Virus record (IMG/VR): IMGVR_UViG_3300042465_003266
Coordinates: 1-23,955 of that record
DNA: 23,955 nt
Strand: one strand, 5' to 3'
Origin: a virus
Part shown: one piece after another, positions 19,739 to 23,955 of the stretch
Position numbering within the stretch: the stretch's first letter is position 1
Layout of the letters: each line of letters begins with the position of its first letter
The notes under the pieces: generated by a model
Databases searched by the model: none
What the model was told of the DNA's origin: nothing
Seen by the model: the letters and a program-made list of their open reading frames with translations, nothing else
Made by a program: the position numbers and the translations under genes

Positions 19739-20134
19739 ATGACCGAATGGGGCACCATCGACCTTCACGCAGACACCCGCCCAGAGCGGCCAGCATCGAC
19801 TCAGACGGCCCTCCGGCAGAAGGAGGCCGCAAGACAGGAGATACTCTCGGCCGTGGCGCTGTTCCTGGCTCAAGGGGGGTCAATCCAGACCATACCCTCT
19901 ACCATCAGCAAAGAGGCCCAACTTGGAGAGATGAGGGCCGGCAGGATGCCGACCATCTCCATGCGTGAGATCGCCGAGCGCTGGGACATCAACGTCAGGG
20001 CTATACCGTCCGTCATGGCCAAGTGGCCTACCCTCATGTACATCATGAGCGGCACAGATCGGCTATACTCGCTAGAGGACATCCAACGGGTGGAAAAGAC
20101 ACCCGGCTACAAGTTGCACAAAAGCACCATATGA
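19739..20134 (+). CDS. 131-residue hypothetical replication-region protein, HTH-like
   Basis: ATG 19739 has AAGGG 8 nt upstream. The N-terminal half is helical and charged (ALRQKEAARQEILSAVALFL). The middle has ISMREIAERWDINVRAIPSV, which fits a helix-turn-helix (helices REIAERW and VRAIPSVMAKW), and the C-terminus (DRLYSLEDIQRVEKTPGYKL) is basic. No family was recognised. It lies directly after the candidate origin and could bind it or regulate the late operon, but it has no sequence signature that proves this. Its stop overlaps the start of the small membrane protein as ATGA. Confidence 0.65.
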   Translation: MTEWGTIDLHADTRPERPASTQTALRQKEAARQEILSAVALFLAQGGSIQTIPSTISKEAQLGEMRAGRMPTISMREIAERWDINVRAIPSVMAKWPTLMYIMSGTDRLYSLEDIQRVEKTPGYKLHKSTI

Positions 20135-20289
20135 TCTACGACATCATCGCCCGGACAATGGCCGCGCTCCTGATCGCACTGCTGATGCCGTTTATCCTGA
20201 TGGTGTTCCTGCTGGTGGCTACCGTGGCTATGGTGCGGACGCTTTTTGAACCTAAAGACAAAGACCCTGACTTTTGGGATGAGAAATGA
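20131..20289 (+). CDS. 52-residue single-pass membrane protein
   Basis: ATG 20131 overlaps the previous stop and its own stop overlaps the next start, both as ATGA, so it is locked between two genes. Residues about 9-36 are hydrophobic (MAALLIALLMPFILMVFLLV and six or more further residues), a long membrane helix; the C-terminus is charged (FEPKDKDPDFWDEK). Such small inner-membrane proteins in phage replication or early regions are sometimes involved in superinfection exclusion or anchoring, but this cannot be concluded here. Confidence 0.65.
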   Translation: MIYDIIARTMAALLIALLMPFILMVFLLVATVAMVRTLFEPKDKDPDFWDEK

Positions 20290-21479
20290 AACAGGCTCGC
20301 CATCCGGCCGAACAGGTCACGCAAATGCCCATCGAGCGGCTAATACCCTACGCTCGCAACAGTCGAACCCACAGCGACGCCCAGGTGGCGCAGATCGCCG
20401 CCAGCATCAAAGAGTGGGGATGGACTACGCCCGTCCTGATTGATGAGGGCGGGCAGATCATTGCCGGCCACGGACGCATCATGGCAGCCCGTAAACTCGG
20501 CATGGCCGAAGTGCCAGTCATCATTGCCGAGGGCTGGACGGAGGCACAGAAAAAGGCCTACGTCATCGCAGACAACAAGCTTGCCCTAAACGCAGGATGG
20601 GATGAGTCCCTGTTGGCGTTGGAGTTTGGTGAGCTGGAAGGTTTGGGCTTTGACCTCGAGCTGACAGGCTTTAGTCTTGACGAGATAGCCGCCCTCAAGC
20701 CGGAGGAAGTGCCTGCCGCGCTGACCGACGAGGACGATGTGCCAGAGGTGCCGTCCGATCCAGTCACGCGCCTAGGCGACGTTTGGCTGCTTGGGCAGCA
20801 CCGGTTGATGTGTGGTGACAGTACAATGCTTGGTGATGTTGAGATGTTGATGGGCGGCGTATCGCCAGACTGTATACACACCGATCCACCGTATGGCATG
20901 AATGCAGTCAGCAAATCATCCGTTCTCAAAAAAAACTACAAGCAAGACATTCTTGGAGACGACACGCCTGACGTGGCAAAAGACTCATTCCGGCTTGTCT
21001 ATGGTTTGTGGCCAGATGCCAAGCAGATCTGGTGGGGAGCCAATTATTACTGCTCTGTTCTGCCAGACAGCGAATGTTGGCTGGTATGGGACAAAGACAA
21101 CGGCCAGTCAGATCAAACCGATTGCGAGCTTGCTTGGGCCAACTTTAGAAGCGTGGTTCGTCAATTTACCATGGCGTCCGAAAAGAAAAACCGCGTGCAT
21201 CCTACTCAAAAGCCAGTAGCGTTGATGGAGTGGATTTTTCGGCGGTTCAAATTGTCTGTTAAAACAGTGGCAGACTTTTTTGGTGGTTCGGGGACAACAT
21301 TGATAGCCGCAGAGAAGAATGGAGTTCAGGCTTTTGTCATGGAGTTCGATCCTCGGTTTTGCGACGTCATCGTAAAGCGCTGGCAAGATTACACCGGCAA
21401 GCAGGCAACGCTTGAATCCACTGGTCAAACATTCGCGGAGGTGAGCCATGGCAAAGCCAGCCAAACCGAAGCAGCCTAA
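20286..21479 (+). CDS. ParB-like N-terminal domain fused to DNA methyltransferase
   Basis: 397 residues, ATGA-coupled to the upstream gene. Residues about 12-100 are a ParB/Srx N-terminal domain: IERLIPYARNSRTHSDAQVA, then IKEWGWTTPVLIDEGGQIIAGHGR with the GHGR-type nucleotide-binding box (61-64) and VIADNKLAL. The C-terminal part is an amino-methylating DNA methyltransferase with permuted motifs (beta class): TDPPYGM (motif IV, Asp200) first, and VADFFGGSGTTL (motif I, 328-339) near the end. This fusion is common near phage terminase genes and probably methylates adenine or cytosine in phage DNA; the site is unknown. Some of the linker between the motifs (about 20900-21250) is AT-richer than its surroundings. 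Confidence 0.9.
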   Translation: MKQARHPAEQVTQMPIERLIPYARNSRTHSDAQVAQIAASIKEWGWTTPVLIDEGGQIIAGHGRIMAARKLGMAEVPVIIAEGWTEAQKKAYVIADNKLALNAGWDESLLALEFGELEGLGFDLELTGFSLDEIAALKPEEVPAALTDEDDVPEVPSDPVTRLGDVWLLGQHRLMCGDSTMLGDVEMLMGGVSPDCIHTDPPYGMNAVSKSSVLKKNYKQDILGDDTPDVAKDSFRLVYGLWPDAKQIWWGANYYCSVLPDSECWLVWDKDNGQSDQTDCELAWANFRSVVRQFTMASEKKNRVHPTQKPVALMEWIFRRFKLSVKTVADFFGGSGTTLIAAEKNGVQAFVMEFDPRFCDVIVKRWQDYTGKQATLESTGQTFAEVSHGKASQTEAA

Positions 21480-21885
21480 GACTGAAAAACCCGATCAAAT
21501 AAAAGGGCAAAATGGCGGGGCAAGGCCAGGCGCTGGCCGTCCGGCCTTTGAGCCTACCGACGAGGAACGCCGTCAGGTCGAGGCGCTGTCAGGCTACGGC
21601 TTGCCTCAGGAACAGATTGCCATTCTGATCCGTGGCGGCATTCACCTGGACACGCTGCGAACGCATTTCGCTACTGAGCTGGTGGCAGGCAAGGCCAAGG
21701 CCAACGGGCAGATAGGCAAGACGCTATTCCAGAAGGCCATGGGCGGCGATACCGCGGCGATGATCTGGTGGAGCAAAGCGCAGATGCGTTGGGCTGAAAC
21801 GCAGAAGCACGAGCACACTGGTGCCGATGGTGGCGAGATGGTTGTCAAAACAATACAGCGCACCGTAGTCAAGAATGATAAATAA
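21448..21885 (+). CDS. terS: Terminase small subunit
   Basis: 145 residues, strong SD (GGAGG 21437-21441), starting inside the methyltransferase 3' end. There is a Lys/Pro-rich start, then GARPGAGRPAFEPTDEERRQ, an HTH-like helical pair (LSGYGLPQEQIAILI and IHLDTLRTHFATEL), and the segment FQKAMGGDTAAMIWWSKAQM, which is typical of small terminase subunits that recognise the packaging site and form rings. The following gene is the large subunit, overlapping by 11 nt. The C-terminal tail (HTGADGGEMVVKTIQRTV) is probably the large-subunit contact. Confidence 0.82.
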   Translation: MAKPAKPKQPKTEKPDQIKGQNGGARPGAGRPAFEPTDEERRQVEALSGYGLPQEQIAILIRGGIHLDTLRTHFATELVAGKAKANGQIGKTLFQKAMGGDTAAMIWWSKAQMRWAETQKHEHTGADGGEMVVKTIQRTVVKNDK

Positions 21886-23113
21886 CGGCACGCTTGATAT
21901 ACCGACTCCTGAGTGGGCGCTGCCGCTGTTGCAAGCGTCACGCTATAAGGGCGCACACGGCGGCCGTGGTTCTGGCAAGTCGCACGAGTTCGCGCAAATG
22001 GTCATCGAGGCGCACATCATGGACGCCAACACGTCAACGGTGTGCGTGCGTGAATTCCAAAAGTCACTCAAACAGTCGGTCAAGCGCCTGCTAGAGATGA
22101 AGATTGAGGAACTCGGCGTCGGCAGCTATTTTGAGGTGCAGGACAAGCTGATAAAGAATCGTCATGGTGCCGGTCTGATTATCTTCGAGGGTATGCAGAA
22201 TCACACTGCTGACTCAATCAAGTCACTCGAAGGATTCGACCGCGCATGGGTTGAGGAAGCCCAAAGCCTTAGCCAGCGCAGCCTTGATATGCTGCGCCCT
22301 ACCATCCGTAAGCCTGGCTCAGAACTCTGGTTCACGTGGAACCCGCGTGAAGCCTCCGACCCGATAGACGCCCTCCTGCGTGGCGACAAGCCGCCTCCTG
22401 ATGCAGCAGTGATCGAGGTCAACTGGCAGTCGAACCCGTGGTTCCCAGACGTGCTGCGAGCCGAGATGGAGTACGACCGCAACCGCGATCCGGACAAGTA
22501 CGCTCACGTCTGGCAAGGCCAGTACTTGCAGAACAGCGAGGCCCGCGTGTTCCGCAGCTGGCGCGTGGAGGAGTTCGACGCTCCGGCCGATGCCGTTCAC
22601 AGGCTTGGCGCTGACTGGGGCTTTGCTGTCGATCCTACGGTGCTGGTGCGCTGTCACATCGTCGGCAGGACGCTCTACATTGACCACGAAGCCTACATGG
22701 TGGGCTGTGAGATCATGGACACGCCGTCGCTGTTTATGACCGTCCCAGAGGCCGAGAAGTGGCCTATCGTGGCTGACAGCTCCAGGCCGGAGACCATCGC
22801 CCATATGAGGAAGCATGGTTTTCCGAAGATCATGGCCGCAGTCAAAGGGCCTAAGTCGGTCGAGGAAGGCATTGAGTGGCTCAAGTCGTTTGATATCGTG
22901 GTGCATCCGCGCTGCACGCACACCATCGACGAGCTGACGCTGTACCGCTACAAGTCAGACCCGCTGACAGGCCGCGTCCTGCCGGTGCTCGAGGACAAAA
23001 GCAACCACCTCATTGACGCTTTACGCTATGCTTGTGAGGGAGTACGCCGCGCTGCGAATGTCAAGCCGGTGCAAAATTTTACGCCGTTGGCGACCGCCAA
23101 CCGCTGGAGGTAA
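21875..23113 (+). CDS. terL: Terminase large subunit (PBSX/Terminase_3 type)
   Basis: 412 residues. ATPase half: Walker A GGRGSGKS (29-36), Walker B DRAWVEEAQ (122-130, with the acidic pair Glu127/Glu128), then LWFTWNP (151-157) as coupling motif. Nuclease half with an RNase H fold: GADWGFAVDPT (Asp247), VADSSRPETI (Asp301) and NHLIDALRYA (Asp381), which together would bind two metal ions. It packages DNA into the procapsid and cuts it. The length is compact but normal for PBSX-like terminases. The C-terminal codons carry the SD of the portal gene. The start is at ATG 21875, with no clear SD, translation probably being coupled to the small subunit. Confidence 0.93.
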   Translation: MINNGTLDIPTPEWALPLLQASRYKGAHGGRGSGKSHEFAQMVIEAHIMDANTSTVCVREFQKSLKQSVKRLLEMKIEELGVGSYFEVQDKLIKNRHGAGLIIFEGMQNHTADSIKSLEGFDRAWVEEAQSLSQRSLDMLRPTIRKPGSELWFTWNPREASDPIDALLRGDKPPPDAAVIEVNWQSNPWFPDVLRAEMEYDRNRDPDKYAHVWQGQYLQNSEARVFRSWRVEEFDAPADAVHRLGADWGFAVDPTVLVRCHIVGRTLYIDHEAYMVGCEIMDTPSLFMTVPEAEKWPIVADSSRPETIAHMRKHGFPKIMAAVKGPKSVEEGIEWLKSFDIVVHPRCTHTIDELTLYRYKSDPLTGRVLPVLEDKSNHLIDALRYACEGVRRAANVKPVQNFTPLATANRWR

Positions 23114-23116
23114 CCG

Positions 23117-23955
23117 ATGGCCCGTATGACGAAAGACCAGTATCTAGCCAACCTGCACGCTGAGGCCCTACGCGAGTTCGATGACATCCAGTCAGCCCTC
23201 CGAGATGAGCGCTTGCAGTGCCTTCAAGACCGGCGGTTTTATTCGATAGCCGGTGCGCAGTGGGAAGGCCCTATCGGCCAGCAGTTCGAGAACAAGCCCA
23301 AGTTCGAGGTCAACAAGATCATGCTGGCGGTCATGCGGATCATCAGCGAGTACCGCAACAACCGCACGACCGTGGACTTTGTCAGCAAGGACGGCACCAA
23401 GGACAACAAGCTGGCCGATGTTTGCGACGGACTGTTCCGCGCTGACGAGATCGACAGCGTGGCCGAGGAAGCCTACGACAACGCCTTCGAGGAAGCCGTG
23501 GCCGGGGGTTTTGGGGCGTTCCGCCTTCGCACTGAGTGGGAGGACGAGTACGACGAGGATAACGACCGTCAGCGCATCCGCATCGAGCCTATCTTTGACG
23601 CTGACTCGTCGGTGTTTTTCGACCTCAACGCCAAGCGCCAGGACAAGTCCGACGCGACCCGCTGCTTTGTTATCACTGCCGTAACCCGCGCAGCCTATGA
23701 GGCCGAATGGGGCGATGACCCGGCAAGCTGGCCAAAGGAGGTCTACCAAACGGAGTTCGACTGGCTCACGCCTGATGTGGTCTACATCGCTGAGTATTAC
23801 CGCGTCGAGGACGTGCGCGAGACGGTGCGCATCTTCCAGAACCTCGACGGCACCGAAGAGCGCTACATGGAGCGCGACTTTGAGGCTGACCCTGAGCTGG
23901 AGACTACGCTGGCGGCCATCGGCAGCGTCGAGGTCAGGCAAAAGAAGGTCAAGCG
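23117..23955 (+). CDS. Portal protein, P22 type (3' end cut)
   Basis: ATG 23117 has GGAGG (23106-23110) 6 nt upstream, and the frame stays open to the edge of the window (279 codons plus two bases). The visible part shows the helical P22-portal start (LHAEALREFDDIQSALRDER), IAGAQWEG and FEVNKIMLAVMRIISEYRNN (the NK-I-x-x-V-x-x-x-x-x-E-x-x-x-N-R pattern), then ADVCDGLFRADEIDSVAEEA, GGFGAFRLRTEWEDEYD and a late EYYRVE (EY-Y-x-V-E). These are signatures of the P22-like portal family, the dodecameric ring that lets DNA enter the head. The remainder, including the barrel region, is outside the window. Confidence 0.9.
   Translation, partial: MARMTKDQYLANLHAEALREFDDIQSALRDERLQCLQDRRFYSIAGAQWEGPIGQQFENKPKFEVNKIMLAVMRIISEYRNNRTTVDFVSKDGTKDNKLADVCDGLFRADEIDSVAEEAYDNAFEEAVAGGFGAFRLRTEWEDEYDEDNDRQRIRIEPIFDADSSVFFDLNAKRQDKSDATRCFVITAVTRAAYEAEWGDDPASWPKEVYQTEFDWLTPDVVYIAEYYRVEDVRETVRIFQNLDGTEERYMERDFEADPELETTLAAIGSVEVRQKKVK

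Overview
The window is part of the genome of a tailed double-stranded DNA phage (or prophage) with a P22-like virion, i.e. a podovirus-type particle on a proteobacterial host. The evidence is the gene order gp14-like / gp7-like / gp20-like / gp16-like / tailspike with a P22-type head-binding domain at the left, TerS / TerL / P22-type portal at the right, and a small P22 Cro-like repressor in the middle. The host genus cannot be read from the sequence. Base composition is moderately GC-rich apart from an AT-richer receptor-binding module (about 5590-7515).

Layout. (1) 1-9136, plus strand: late genes. Two small structural proteins (one cut by the window edge), the head-completion and ejection proteins, tailspike, a small tail-appendage-like protein, small structural or basic proteins, then lysis (membrane/coiled-coil protein, holin candidate, GH108 endolysin). 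(2) 17323 down to 8942, minus strand: a long early operon. It starts with short conserved phage proteins, then a recombination/repair block (Sak4-like ATPase, DUF669 protein, Cas4-like PD-(D/E)XK nuclease, HTH protein, DNA methyltransferase, SF2 helicase, Cys-rich protein, VRR-NUC nuclease), and ends with a run of small coupled genes (a signal-peptide-bearing 56-aa protein, DUF3310, others). (3) 17324-17488: divergent control region. (4) 17489-20289, plus strand: Cro, a primase-polymerase/helicase fusion, an array of ten GGGACA/TGTCCC elements with 10-bp phasing followed by an AT-rich tract (candidate replication origin), a 131-aa protein and a small membrane protein. (5) 20286-23955, plus strand: ParB-methyltransferase fusion, TerS, TerL, portal (cut by the edge). 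The right end would lead, through scaffold, coat and tail-accessory genes not in this window, back to the left end.

The most unusual structure is regulatory. Two consecutive two-gene units of the early minus-strand operon (17323-16569 and 16500-15944) are bracketed by the same non-coding parts: an about 80-nt promoter/leader with a shared -35 hexamer, and a 16-nt hairpin straddling the stop codon of the first gene, followed at fixed distance by the same ribosome binding site. The coding sequences between these parts are unrelated. A third, longer hairpin (15904-15946) starts on the stop codon of the next gene. An operator-like palindrome in one leader recurs (12 of 16 positions) in front of cro, and the cro ribosome binding site lies in a 7-bp inverted repeat.

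No integrase, CI-type repressor, spanin pair, tRNA, CRISPR array or insertion sequence was recognised here. Protein calls rest on motif reading, gene order and recalled families; no database search was run.
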